Assembly: GCA_003674045.1 (NCBI GenBank) | Contig: PENC01000002.1 | Location: 1,075,547-1,139,546 of the forward strand | Source of the DNA: Streptomyces griseocarneus | GTDB lineage: Bacteria; Actinomycetota; Actinomycetes; Streptomycetales; Streptomycetaceae | Direction of reading: 5' to 3' | Length of the DNA stretch: 64,000 nt | Shown: in pieces, positions 26,463-35,850 of the stretch | How the letters are laid out: each line of letters starts with the position of its first letter | How positions within the stretch are numbered: position 1 is the stretch's first letter | Translations under genes and position numbers: made by a program | The notes under the pieces: model-generated | What the model saw: only the letters and a program-made list of their open reading frames with translations | Told to the model about the DNA's origin: nothing | The model's database searches: none

Positions 26463-27839
26463 TTACAGGGGCGGAATCACCTTGCCCGGGTTCAGGAGGC
26501 CCAGGGGGTCGAGGACGGACTTGATGCCCTGTTGGATCTCCATGGCCACCGGGCCGAGCTCCTTGGCCAGCCATTCGCGTTTGAGGAGGCCGACGCCGTG
26601 TTCGCCGGTGATGGTGCCGCCGAGTTCGAGGCCCAGGGCCATGATCTCGTCGAAGGACTCCCGGGCACGGCGGGTCTCGTCCTCGTCGGCGGGGTCGAAG
26701 CACACGACCGGGTGGGTGTTGCCGTCCCCCGCGTGGGCGCAGACGCCGATGGTGAGGCCGTGTTTCCCGGCGATGGCGGCGGTGCCGTCGAGCATGGCGG
26801 CGAGCCGGCCGCGGGGCACGCACACGTCGTCGATCATCGTGGCGGCCTTGAGCGACTCCAGGGCGGGCAGGGTGACACGGCGGGCTTGGAGGAGCAGCTC
26901 GGACTCCGCGGGGGTCTCGGCGGGTACGACCTCGGTGGCCCCGGCCGCGGTGCACAGTTCCGCGACGGCCGCGAGGTCGGCGGTGGGATCGGGGGTGTCG
27001 AACGCGGCGAGGAGCAGGGCCGCGGTGCTCTCGGGGAGGTCCATGCGGGCGTAGGAGTTGACGGCCCGCAGGGACGTGCTGTCCATCAGTTCCAGCAGTG
27101 AGGGCGCGTGGCCGCGGGCCATGATCTCGCAGACGGCGTCGCAGGCGGCGGCCGTGGAGGGGAACTCGGCGGCGAGCACGAGCTGTTCGGGTGGTGCGGG
27201 CTTGAGCGCGAGCACGGCCCGCACGACGACGCCGAGGCTTCCCTCGGAGCCGACGAAGAGGCGGGTGAGGTCGTAGCCCGCGACGCCCTTGGCGGTGCGG
27301 CGGCCGGTCCGCAGCAGCCGTCCGTCGGCGAGGACGACGTCGAGGCCGAGGACGTATTCGGCCGTCACACCGTACTTCACGCAGCACAGGCCGCCGGAGG
27401 CGGTGCCGATGTTGCCGCCGATGGTGCACTGCTCCCAACTGGAGGGGTCCGGCGGGTAGAAGAGTCCGTGTTCGGTGACGGCGCGGGAGAGCGTGGCGTT
27501 GACGACGCCGGGTTCGACGACGGCGATCCGCTCGACCGGGTCGATCTCCAGGATGCGGTCCATCTTGACGAGGGAGAGGACGATACAGCCGTCACTGGCG
27601 TTGGCCGCGCCGGAGAGCCCGGTACGGGCGCCCTGCGGGACGACCGGCACGCGGTGGGCCGTCGCCGTGCGCATGACGTGCTGGACGTGCTCCACCGTGC
27701 GCGGGAGGACGACGACGGCGGGCGTGCCGGCTTCGCAGAAGCCGGCCATGTCACGGGCGTACGAGCGGGTGACGTCGGCGTCGACGAGCACGGCGTCGAC
27801 GGGGAGGCCCTTACGCAATTCCTCGATGAGATCATCCAT
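26463..27839 (-). CDS. FAD-linked oxidase (GlcD/D-2-hydroxyacid dehydrogenase family)
   Basis: A 458-residue cytoplasmic flavoprotein. The FAD-binding PCMH domain has VPVVPQGARTGLSGAANASD and QCTIGGNIGTASGG, and the C-terminal FAD-oxidase domain has GDGNTHPVVCFD and ITGEHGVGLLKREWLAKELG. This family oxidises glycolate, D-lactate and related 2-hydroxy acids; the substrate is not determinable here. The ATG at 27839 follows GGAGAGG. There are no GlcE/GlcF partners, so it acts alone or with an unlinked acceptor. Confidence 0.9.
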   Translation of the reverse strand: MDDLIEELRKGLPVDAVLVDADVTRSYARDMAGFCEAGTPAVVVLPRTVEHVQHVMRTATAHRVPVVPQGARTGLSGAANASDGCIVLSLVKMDRILEIDPVERIAVVEPGVVNATLSRAVTEHGLFYPPDPSSWEQCTIGGNIGTASGGLCCVKYGVTAEYVLGLDVVLADGRLLRTGRRTAKGVAGYDLTRLFVGSEGSLGVVVRAVLALKPAPPEQLVLAAEFPSTAAACDAVCEIMARGHAPSLLELMDSTSLRAVNSYARMDLPESTAALLLAAFDTPDPTADLAAVAELCTAAGATEVVPAETPAESELLLQARRVTLPALESLKAATMIDDVCVPRGRLAAMLDGTAAIAGKHGLTIGVCAHAGDGNTHPVVCFDPADEDETRRARESFDEIMALGLELGGTITGEHGVGLLKREWLAKELGPVAMEIQQGIKSVLDPLGLLNPGKVIPPL

Positions 27840-27867
27840 AAGGGGCCTCTCCCCACCGAACGGGCTC

Positions 27868-27995
27868 ACGTAACTGGGGCGGCGCCCCGTCAGGGGCGCG
27901 GGGAACTGCGCGACAAGCTCCCACCGAACCCGCAGCCGCGCGCCAAGCGCAAGACGCACCCCGGTGGGCGAGCGGCAGCCCCCGGGGATCAGCCA
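27868..27995 (+). repeat. Intergenic GC-rich repeat, copy 6
   Basis: CGCCCCGTCAGGGGCGCGGG, then GAACTGCGCGACAAGCTCCC, CGCAGCCGCGCGCCAAGCGC and CACCCCGGTGGGCG in the standard order. It lies between hpd and the FAD-oxidase gene on the same strand and is a likely hpd terminator. Confidence 0.75.
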
Positions 27996-28011
27996 CTGCG
28001 TCAGGGCAACG

Positions 28012-29259
<1,248 letters not shown>

Positions 29260-29275
29260 CTATCAGGAGGCGGCC

Positions 29276-29755
29276 ATGGCGATCGATCGTTTGGACGGCA
29301 GGCTCATCGAGCTCCTCGCCGAGGAACCCCGCATCGGCGTGCTGGAGGCCTCTCGCCGCCTGGGAGTCGCCCGCGGTACGGTGCAGGCGAGGCTCGACCG
29401 TCTGCAGGCACAGGGCGTGATCAGGGGGTTCGGGCCCGACGTGGACCCGGCGGCGCTGGGCTATCCGGTGACCGCCTTCGCGACGCTGGAGATCAAACAG
29501 GGGCAGGGCGCGGACGTACGGACCCATCTGGCGACCGTTCCGGAGGTGCTGGAGCTGCACACCACGACCGGCCACGGCGACATGCTCTGCCGCCTGGTCG
29601 CCCGCTCGAACGCCGACCTCCAGCGTGTGATCGACCGGGTTGTGGGTTTTGATGGCATCGTGCGGGCCTCCACCGCGATCGTCATGGAGAACGCGGTTCC
29701 GCTGCGGATCATCCCGCTGGTGAAGCAGGCGGCGGAGGACCCTTTCCGGCCCTGA
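29276..29755 (+). CDS. Lrp/AsnC-family transcriptional regulator
   Basis: A 159-residue regulator. The N-terminal winged helix is clear (LIELLAEEPRIGVLEASRRL, GVARGTVQARLDRLQAQGVI), as is the C-terminal RAM ligand domain (AFATLEIKQGQGADVRTHLA, TTGHGDMLCRLVARSNADLQ). The ATG at 29276 follows GGAGGCGGCC. It is divergent from hpd with a 121-base spacer, a typical arrangement for control of the neighbour by tyrosine or phenylalanine (inference). Fourteen bases downstream begins the betaine-type ABC operon. Confidence 0.93.
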   Translation: MAIDRLDGRLIELLAEEPRIGVLEASRRLGVARGTVQARLDRLQAQGVIRGFGPDVDPAALGYPVTAFATLEIKQGQGADVRTHLATVPEVLELHTTTGHGDMLCRLVARSNADLQRVIDRVVGFDGIVRASTAIVMENAVPLRIIPLVKQAAEDPFRP

Positions 29756-29768
29756 CGGGAGTGACCGG

Positions 29769-30416
29769 GTGAGCTTCTGGGAGTACCTGGGCAGCCGGCA
29801 CGAGCAGCTGCTGGCCGACGCGTACCAGCACGCCAGCGCCGTCCTCCAGTGCATGGTCGTCGCCACCCTGCTCGGCGTGGTGATCGGCGTGCTCACCTAC
29901 CGCAGCGCCTGGGCGGGCGACCTCGCCGTCACCGTGACCGCGACGCTGCTGACGATCCCCTCCCTCGCCCTGATCGGCCTGCTGATCCCCGTCACCGGCC
30001 TGGGCGTGGCGCCGACGGTGACGGCCCTGGTGCTCTACGGGCTGCTGCCGATCGTCCGCAACGCGATCGTGGGGCTGCGCGGGGTGGACCCCTCACTGGT
30101 CGACGCGGCGAAGGGCATCGGCATGTCGCGGCCCGCCCGGCTGCTGCGCGTCGAGCTGCCGCTGGCCTGGCCGCCGATCCTCACCGGCATCCGGGTCGCC
30201 ACCCAGATGCTCATGGGCATCGCCGCGATCGCCGCGTACGCCTCCGGGCCCGGCCTGGGCAACGAGATCTTCCGCGGGATCTCCTCACTGGGCAGCGCCA
30301 ACGCGCTCAACCAGGTGCTGGCCGGGACGCTCGGCATCGTCGTGCTCGCCCTGCTCTTCGACGCCGTGTACGTGCTGATCGGGTGGCTGACCATTCCGAG
30401 GGGGATCCGTGCCTGA
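29769..30416 (+). CDS. ABC transporter permease, glycine-betaine/choline type (first)
   Basis: A 215-residue BPD-type inner-membrane permease with five or six helices. The coupling loop that contacts the ATPase is GVDPSLVDAAKGIGMSRPAR. Similarity is to OpuCB/ProW. It starts at GTG 29769, 14 bases after the regulator's stop, and overlaps the ATPase gene by 8 bases. The four genes 29769-33692 together encode a complete osmoprotectant-type importer with two different permeases. Confidence 0.9.
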   Translation: MSFWEYLGSRHEQLLADAYQHASAVLQCMVVATLLGVVIGVLTYRSAWAGDLAVTVTATLLTIPSLALIGLLIPVTGLGVAPTVTALVLYGLLPIVRNAIVGLRGVDPSLVDAAKGIGMSRPARLLRVELPLAWPPILTGIRVATQMLMGIAAIAAYASGPGLGNEIFRGISSLGSANALNQVLAGTLGIVVLALLFDAVYVLIGWLTIPRGIRA

Positions 30417-31692
30417 GCCCGAGCCCGAGCCCGGTACCGTCCCCGCGGCGGCGCACGCGGTCTCGGGCGCCGCCATCCACCTGGAGAACCTCACCAAGCG
30501 CTTCCCCGGCTCCTCCGCGCCCGCCGTGGACTGCGTGAACATGGAGATCCGGGCAGGGGAGCTGGTGGTCTTCGTGGGCCCGTCCGGCTGCGGCAAGACC
30601 ACCACCATGAAGATGATCAACCGGCTGATCGAGCCGACCTCCGGCCGCATCCGGATCGACGGCGAGGACGTCACCGGCATGGACCCGGTCAGGCTGCGCC
30701 GCAAGATCGGCTACGCCATCCAGCAGTCCGGCCTGTTCCCGCACATGACCGTCGCGCAGAACATCGCGCTCGTCCCGCGCATGACCGGCTGGTCCAAGGC
30801 CCGCACCGGCACGCGCGTGGACGAGATGCTGGACCTGGTGGGCCTCGACCCGGGCGAGTTCCGCGCCCGCTATCCGCGCCAGCTCTCCGGCGGCCAGCAG
30901 CAGCGCGTGGGAGTCGCCCGCGCGCTCGCCGCCGACCCGCCCGTCCTCCTGATGGACGAACCCTTCGGCGCCGTCGACCCGATCACCCGCGACCACCTCC
31001 AGGACGAGCTGATCCGGCTCCAGCACGAGCTGCACAAGACGATCGTCTTCGTCACCCACGACTTCGACGAGGCGATCAAGCTGGGCGACCGGATCGCGGT
31101 GCTCCGGGAGCGCTCGCACATCGCCCAGTTCGACACCCCCGAGGCGATCCTCACCAACCCCGCCGACGACTTCGTCTCCGGCTTCGTCGGCGCGGGCGCG
31201 GCACTCAAACGGCTCAACCTCACCCGGGTACGGGACGTGGGCGTGAGCGCGTTCCCGACGGCGACGGTCGACGACCCGCTCCAGTCCATCTTCGACCAGT
31301 TGCGTACGGGAACGACCAACGAGGTGCTGCTCCTCGACCGGCACCGCCGCCCCTACAAGTGGCTGCGCCGCGGCGACCTCATGCGCGCGAAGGGCTCGCT
31401 GGCGCGCGCCGGGACGCTCGTGCACGACACGGTCACCCGTGACGCCACGCTCCGCGACGCGCTGGAGGCCGTCCTCATCGACAACGCGGGCCGGGTGGCG
31501 GTGACCGGGCGGCGCGGCGAGTACGAGGGCGTGGTCGACATGGAGACGCTCATGAACTCGGTCCACGAACTCCTGGAGGCGGACCGCCTCGACGCGGCCG
31601 AGCACCAGCACCTCCTGGAGGAACAACGCTCCCAGCAGACACGCCAGGAGCAGGAGGGCTGCGCGCCCGGCGAACCCGGGGAGGAGGGGTGA
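30409..31692 (+). CDS. ABC transporter ATP-binding protein, glycine-betaine type, with CBS domains
   Basis: A 427-residue ATPase. Walker A is GPSGCGKTTTMKM, the Q-loop AIQQSGLFPHMTVAQN, the signature LSGGQQQRVGVARALA, Walker B PVLLMDEPFGAVDP and the switch His in FVTHDFDEA. After residue 260 come two weak CBS motifs, the ionic-strength sensor of OpuA/OpuC ATPases, ending with an unusual Gln/Glu-rich tail (EEQRSQQTRQEQEG). The start is GTG at 30409 inside the preceding gene. The product energises uptake of a quaternary amine. Confidence 0.92.
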   Translation: MPEPEPEPGTVPAAAHAVSGAAIHLENLTKRFPGSSAPAVDCVNMEIRAGELVVFVGPSGCGKTTTMKMINRLIEPTSGRIRIDGEDVTGMDPVRLRRKIGYAIQQSGLFPHMTVAQNIALVPRMTGWSKARTGTRVDEMLDLVGLDPGEFRARYPRQLSGGQQQRVGVARALAADPPVLLMDEPFGAVDPITRDHLQDELIRLQHELHKTIVFVTHDFDEAIKLGDRIAVLRERSHIAQFDTPEAILTNPADDFVSGFVGAGAALKRLNLTRVRDVGVSAFPTATVDDPLQSIFDQLRTGTTNEVLLLDRHRRPYKWLRRGDLMRAKGSLARAGTLVHDTVTRDATLRDALEAVLIDNAGRVAVTGRRGEYEGVVDMETLMNSVHELLEADRLDAAEHQHLLEEQRSQQTRQEQEGCAPGEPGEEG

Positions 31693-31694
31693 CC

Positions 31695-31815
31695 GTGCGG
31701 GGGCTGCACCCCCTGGACCCCCGGTTGCGCCTATCGGGGTGCCTCTCGCGCTCGGCGCGCGACTGCGGGTCGCATCGTGGCCGGTCGCGCAGTTCCCCGC
31801 GCCCCTGTCGGGGCG
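31695..31815 (-). repeat. Intergenic GC-rich repeat, copy 7, inside the ABC operon
   Basis: GGTTGCGCCTATCGGGGTGC, GCGCTCGGCGCGCGACTGCG and GGTCGCGCAGTTCCCCGCGC in inverted orientation. It is inserted between the ATPase and the second permease of what is otherwise one transcription unit. The stem CGCCCCTGTCGGGGCG could act as partial terminator. Confidence 0.75.
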
Positions 31816-31837
31816 CCCTCTCCGGGCGGAGGCGGCC

Positions 31838-32701
31838 GTGACGTGGCGTACCCGCCGACCGCCTCCCGAGGGCGAACGGCCTGCCGGTGAGCACGAGGTG
31901 CACGGGATCGCCTTCCGTGATCCCGAGACCCCCGAGGAGCCGCCCCCGGCCGCACCCGCGGGCCGCCGCGTGGGCCCGGCGAAACTCACCGTCCTCCCCT
32001 CGTTCCTGCTCCTCCTGCTGCTCGGCACCTGGCTGTGGTTCCGGGGCGCGCACCTCGACGCCATCGCGCACAACGCGATCGCGGACGGAAACGTCTGGCT
32101 GCGGCTGCGGCAGCACATCGTCCTTACCGTCCTGTCGACCGTCCTGGTCCTGGTCATCGCGATCCCGCTGGGCGTCCTGCTGACCCGCCGCAGGCTTCGC
32201 CCGGCCACGCCCGTCGTGGTGGCCGTCGCCAACATCGGCCAGGCCACGCCCGCGATCGGTCTGCTGGCGCTGCTGGTGATCTGGATGGGCATCGGGATGC
32301 GGGCCGCGCTCGTCGGCATCGTCGTCTACGCGGTGCTGCCGGTGCTGTCCAACACGATGGCGGGGCTGCGGGCCATCGACCCGACGCTGGCGGAGGCCGC
32401 GCGCGGCATCGGCATGTCCCCGCTCGGGGTGCTGTTCAAGGTCGAACTCCCGCTGGCCGTACCGCTGATCCTCGCGGGGGTGCGCACCGCGCTCGTCCTC
32501 AACGTGGGCACGGCGACGCTCGCCTACTTCGGCGGGGGCGGCGGGCTGGGCGACCTGATCGCCTCCGGCATCACCAACCAGCGGATGCCGGTCCTGGTGC
32601 TGGGTTCGGTGCTGACCGTGGCCCTGGCGCTGCTCGTGGACTGGCTGGCCTCACTGGCCGAACTCCTGCTGCGGCCACGGGGTCTGGAAGCGGGTGACTG
32701 A
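31838..32701 (+). CDS. ABC transporter permease, glycine-betaine/choline type (second)
   Basis: A 287-residue permease of the OpuCD/ProW type with a Pro/Glu-rich N-terminal stretch of about 45 residues before the first helix. The coupling motif is AIDPTLAEAARGIGMSPLGV. The GTG at 31838 is chosen because a GGAGG lies five bases upstream and everything before it is intergenic repeat. It ends two bases before the binding-protein gene's ATG. Confidence 0.88.
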   Translation: MTWRTRRPPPEGERPAGEHEVHGIAFRDPETPEEPPPAAPAGRRVGPAKLTVLPSFLLLLLLGTWLWFRGAHLDAIAHNAIADGNVWLRLRQHIVLTVLSTVLVLVIAIPLGVLLTRRRLRPATPVVVAVANIGQATPAIGLLALLVIWMGIGMRAALVGIVVYAVLPVLSNTMAGLRAIDPTLAEAARGIGMSPLGVLFKVELPLAVPLILAGVRTALVLNVGTATLAYFGGGGGLGDLIASGITNQRMPVLVLGSVLTVALALLVDWLASLAELLLRPRGLEAGD

Positions 32702-32702
32702 G

Positions 32703-33692
32703 ATGGGAGCGGCGCGCTGGAGGACGGTGACGGCGACGGTCTGCGCGCTGCTGCCGCTCGGCCTCGGGCTCGGCGGGTGCGGGCTGACGAGCGGCTCCCC
32801 CATGGTCGACCACGTACGGCCCGGCTCGGTCGGCCAGGGCCTGCCGCTCAAGGGTGCCCGGCTGACCGTGGCGTCGAAGAACTTCAGCGAGAACATCGTC
32901 CTCGGCCAGATCATGGGCCTCGCCTTCAAGGCGGCGGGGGCGGACGTGCTCGACCGCACCAACATCCAGGGCTCGATCGGCGCCCGCGAGGCGGTCAAGT
33001 CCGGTGACGCGGACGGGATGTACGAGTACACCGGCACCGCCTGGATCACCTATCTGGGTCACGACACACCGATCGCGGACCCGCACGCCCAGTGGCAGGC
33101 CGTGGCGGACGCGGACGTGCGGAACGGCCTCACCTGGCTGTCCCCTGCCGCCCTCAACAACACGTACGCGCTGGCACTCAACCGCGCGAACGAGAAGCGC
33201 TACGGGGTGCACACCCTCTCGGACGTGGCCCGCCTCTCGAAGCGCGACCCTGCCGCCGTGACGCTGTGCGTGGAGAGCGAGTTCGCCGCCCGCAACGACG
33301 GGCTGCCCGGCATGGCGAAGACGTACGGGATGTCCGTCCCGGCCCGCCGTGTGCAGAAGATGGACGGCGGCATCGTCTACACCCAGGTCTCGCGCGGCCA
33401 CTCCTGCACGTTCGGCGAGGTCTTCACGACGGACGGCCGGATCAAGGCGATGAACCTGGTGGTGCTCGACGACGATCTCGGCTTCTTCCCGAACTACAAC
33501 GCGGCCCCGGAGATCAACAGCGAGGCGATCCGCAAGTACCCGGCGATCCGTGAGGTGCTGGACCCGATCACGGCACGCCTGACGAACGCCGTCGCCCGCA
33601 CCCTGAACGCGAGGGTGGACGTGGACGGCGAGGACCCCCACGACGTGGCGAAGTCCTGGCTGATGGAGCAGGGGTTCATCCAGAGCGGGTGA
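32703..33692 (+). CDS. Glycine-betaine-type substrate-binding lipoprotein
   Basis: A 329-residue OpuAC/OpuCC-family binding protein. The signal peptide ends in the lipobox GLGLGGCGL, so it is anchored outside by its N-terminal cysteine. The domain starts with LTVASKNFSENIVLGQIMG and has MYEYTGTAWITYLGHD, both characteristic of the OpuCC branch that binds betaine, choline or carnitine. The ATG at 32703 is favoured over an upstream GTG that overlaps the permease. It completes the importer. Confidence 0.92.
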   Translation: MGAARWRTVTATVCALLPLGLGLGGCGLTSGSPMVDHVRPGSVGQGLPLKGARLTVASKNFSENIVLGQIMGLAFKAAGADVLDRTNIQGSIGAREAVKSGDADGMYEYTGTAWITYLGHDTPIADPHAQWQAVADADVRNGLTWLSPAALNNTYALALNRANEKRYGVHTLSDVARLSKRDPAAVTLCVESEFAARNDGLPGMAKTYGMSVPARRVQKMDGGIVYTQVSRGHSCTFGEVFTTDGRIKAMNLVVLDDDLGFFPNYNAAPEINSEAIRKYPAIREVLDPITARLTNAVARTLNARVDVDGEDPHDVAKSWLMEQGFIQSG

Positions 33693-33704
33693 GCGCGCCC
33701 GGGG

Positions 33705-33818
33705 TGGGGCGTGGGCGCAGCCCCGCCCTTCAGGGGCGCGGGGAACTGCGCGCGCAACCACACGCGGCCCGCAGACGCGAACGGACCGCAAGCCGCACCC
33801 CAGTAGGCGCACCCCGGA
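33705..33818 (+). repeat. Intergenic GC-rich repeat, copy 8
   Basis: GGGGTGGGGCGTGGGCGCAGCC, then CCGCCCTTCAGGGGCG, CGGGGAACTGCGCGCGCAAC and the GCACCCCAGTAGGCGCACCC block. It lies between the convergent betaine-binding and Lon-like genes and is a likely bidirectional terminator. Confidence 0.72.
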
Positions 33819-33820
33819 AA

Positions 33821-34615
33821 TCAGCAGGTAGGCACCTTGCCGTCCTGCCCCGAAGCCAGCGCCCTCAACGACGCGACCGCGTCGGAAAGCTTCTCCACCG
33901 GCACCAGCCGCAACCCCTTCGGCAGATTCGCGGAAGCGTCGCCGCATTCTCCCTGCGGCACGAGGAAGACCGTCGCCCCGTCCCGCCGGGCCGCCTGCGT
34001 CTTGAGCGGGACGCCGCCGACCGCCCCGACCGTCCCGTCGGGCTCGATCGTCCCCGTGCCCGCGATCGTGCGGCCGGCCGTGAGGTCGCCGCCGCGGCCG
34101 TCGCCGTCGAGCTTGTCGATGATGCCGAGGGTGAAGAGGAGACCGGCGCTCGGGCCGCCGATGTCGGCCAGGTTCAGGTCGACCTTGACCTGGTCGGGCG
34201 ACTTGTGGAGGTAGCGGAGGGCCGCCTGGGACGCGGAGTCCTGCGACTTCTTCATCTCGGCGACGTTGTGCTGCTCGATCTCCTTCTCGGAGTCGCCCAC
34301 CGGGTAGACCGCGTCGCGCGGCATGACGGCGCGGTCCGTACGGAACCAGCCACTGATCACTTCGCTCAGGCTCACGTCCACCTTCGGCCCGGTGGCCACG
34401 ATGGTGGTCATCCGCAGCTGGCCGCTGGTCCGCCTGATGTCGGCCCCGCCGATGGTGATGACTTCCTTGCCGTCGTCCGCGCCGAGCACGTTCACGGTCG
34501 TGCCCGGCTGCGCGATGGAGAACGGCAGCGGTACGAACGCGGCCACCGCGAGCAGGGCGACGAACGGGGCGGCGCAGACGGCCAGGGTGCGGGCACGGCG
34601 AGTCGGAGCTGGCAT
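33821..34615 (-). CDS. Lon-like (S16 family) membrane-anchored protease
   Basis: 264 residues with an uncleaved N-terminal anchor (LAVCAAPFVALLAVAAFVPL), placing the rest outside the membrane. The C-terminal half is a Lon proteolytic domain. The catalytic Ser lies in IGGPSAGLLFTLG and the Lys in GGVPLKTQAARRDGA, giving a Ser-Lys dyad. The related YlbL proteins carry a PDZ domain before this; I do not see a clear one. There is no ATPase domain. The function is probably surface protein quality control (inference from the family). Confidence 0.85.
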   Translation of the reverse strand: MPAPTRRARTLAVCAAPFVALLAVAAFVPLPFSIAQPGTTVNVLGADDGKEVITIGGADIRRTSGQLRMTTIVATGPKVDVSLSEVISGWFRTDRAVMPRDAVYPVGDSEKEIEQHNVAEMKKSQDSASQAALRYLHKSPDQVKVDLNLADIGGPSAGLLFTLGIIDKLDGDGRGGDLTAGRTIAGTGTIEPDGTVGAVGGVPLKTQAARRDGATVFLVPQGECGDASANLPKGLRLVPVEKLSDAVASLRALASGQDGKVPTC

Positions 34616-34684
34616 GTGACCGAATCTAGTTCACGCGGGGGCACCGCCCCGGACCCGCACCCGGCAAACGCGCCGGGGCGTAAC

Positions 34685-35326
34685 TCAGCGCAGCGCGTCC
34701 GCCACCTCCTTCGCCGCCTCCATGACGCGCGTCCCCACCCGGTCGGGGACGGAGTCCGAGAGCATGACGACGCCGACGCTGCCCTCGACGCCGAGTACGC
34801 CGAGCAGGGGTGCCGCGGCCCCGCTCGCCCCGGCCTCCAGCTCGCCGTGCGTCAGCGCGTACCCGGGGCTGTCGATCTCGCCCCGGCGGGCCGCGAGTAT
34901 GGCCCGGCCCGCCGCGCCGCGGTCCAGGGGGTGTCGGAACCCGGCGCGGTAGGCCACGTGGTAATCGGTCCAGGTCGGCTCGACGACGGCGACCGCGAGC
35001 GCCTCGGTGCCGTCGACGAGCGTCAGATGGGCGGTCGCGCCGATGTCCTCGGCGAGCGCCCGCAGGGCGGGCAGCGCGGCCTCGCGCACAAGCGGGTGGA
35101 CCTGGCGGCCCAGTCGCAGCACACCGAGGCCGACCCGTGCGCGGCCGCCGATGTCGCGGCGCACGAGGGCGTGCTGTTCCAGGGTGGCGAGCAGTCGATA
35201 GACCACCGTCCGGTTGACGCCGAGCCGGGTGGAGAGCTCGGTGACGGTCAGCCCGTGATCGGTGTCGGCGAGCAGTTTCAGGACCCGTAGTCCCCTGTCG
35301 AGCGTCTGCGAGGTTTCCGCGGTCAC
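34685..35326 (-). CDS. IclR-family transcriptional regulator
   Basis: 213 residues. The winged helix-turn-helix is TVTELSTRLGVNRTVVYRLL and the C-terminal GAF-like effector domain has GATAHLTLVDGTEALAVAVV and DRGAAGRAILAARRGE. The GTG at 35326 is chosen because GGAGGAGGGG lies just upstream and the text SQTLDRGLRVLKLLADTDHG is the family N-terminus. No obvious target is adjacent; autoregulation or a distant target is likely. Confidence 0.92.
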   Translation of the reverse strand: MTAETSQTLDRGLRVLKLLADTDHGLTVTELSTRLGVNRTVVYRLLATLEQHALVRRDIGGRARVGLGVLRLGRQVHPLVREAALPALRALAEDIGATAHLTLVDGTEALAVAVVEPTWTDYHVAYRAGFRHPLDRGAAGRAILAARRGEIDSPGYALTHGELEAGASGAAAPLLGVLGVEGSVGVVMLSDSVPDRVGTRVMEAAKEVADALR

Positions 35327-35595
35327 GACGCCCCTCCTCCGATGAGTGGCGGCCCTTGTCGCGGTGGGGTTGCGTCGCCAGTCCCGTCCGGCAGCGCGCG
35401 AGGAGAGGCCGCCGGCCTTGGTCGCATGGCACCGGCTGCGCTCCGCGGCGGCGCTGCCACGGGGCGTGTGCGTGACCGGCACGGTAGCGCCGCCGGTCCG
35501 CTCAGCGGAAGAGTCTGCCCAACATCCGGGCGGTACGGATTCTTTTTATGAATACCGGTGGGGGAATCCCACTATCCGGACGGTGCGGTGCTTTG
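35327..35595. other. Intergenic region upstream of the IclR gene
   Basis: About 270 bases before repeat copy 9. It must contain the IclR promoter. The only A/T-rich patch is near 35530-35560 (TTCTTTTTATGAATACC). No gene or clear operator is seen. Confidence 0.35.
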
Positions 35596-35846
35596 TTGCG
35601 CCCGCTGCACGCCTACCGGGTTGCCTCTTGCGCTGCGCGCGCGACTGCGGGTGCGTGGGGGCTGGTCGCGCAGTTCCCCGCGCCCCTTAAGGCCGGGGCT
35701 TCGCCCCGGATCCCGTCCTCCCCCGTTTGTGGGCAGGCGTTCCGCACGGCTGGGGGCACCCCCGGACGGAGTCTGGGGGAGGGTGGGCACAAACGGACCA
35801 CCGGCCGCACCCACCACAGGGGTCCGGGGGCGGAGCCCTCGGTGGG
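35596..35846 (-). repeat. Intergenic GC-rich repeat, copy 9 (long form)
   Basis: Inverted core (GGTCGCGCAGTTCCCCGCGC and GGGGCTTCGCCCCGG). The same extra module as copy 4 follows, with TTGTGGGCAGGCGTTCCGC and GTGGGCACAAACGGACCACC flanking a CCCCCGGACGGAGTCTGGGGG hairpin. It abuts the helicase stop on the other strand. Confidence 0.75.
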
Positions 35847-35850
35847 TTCC

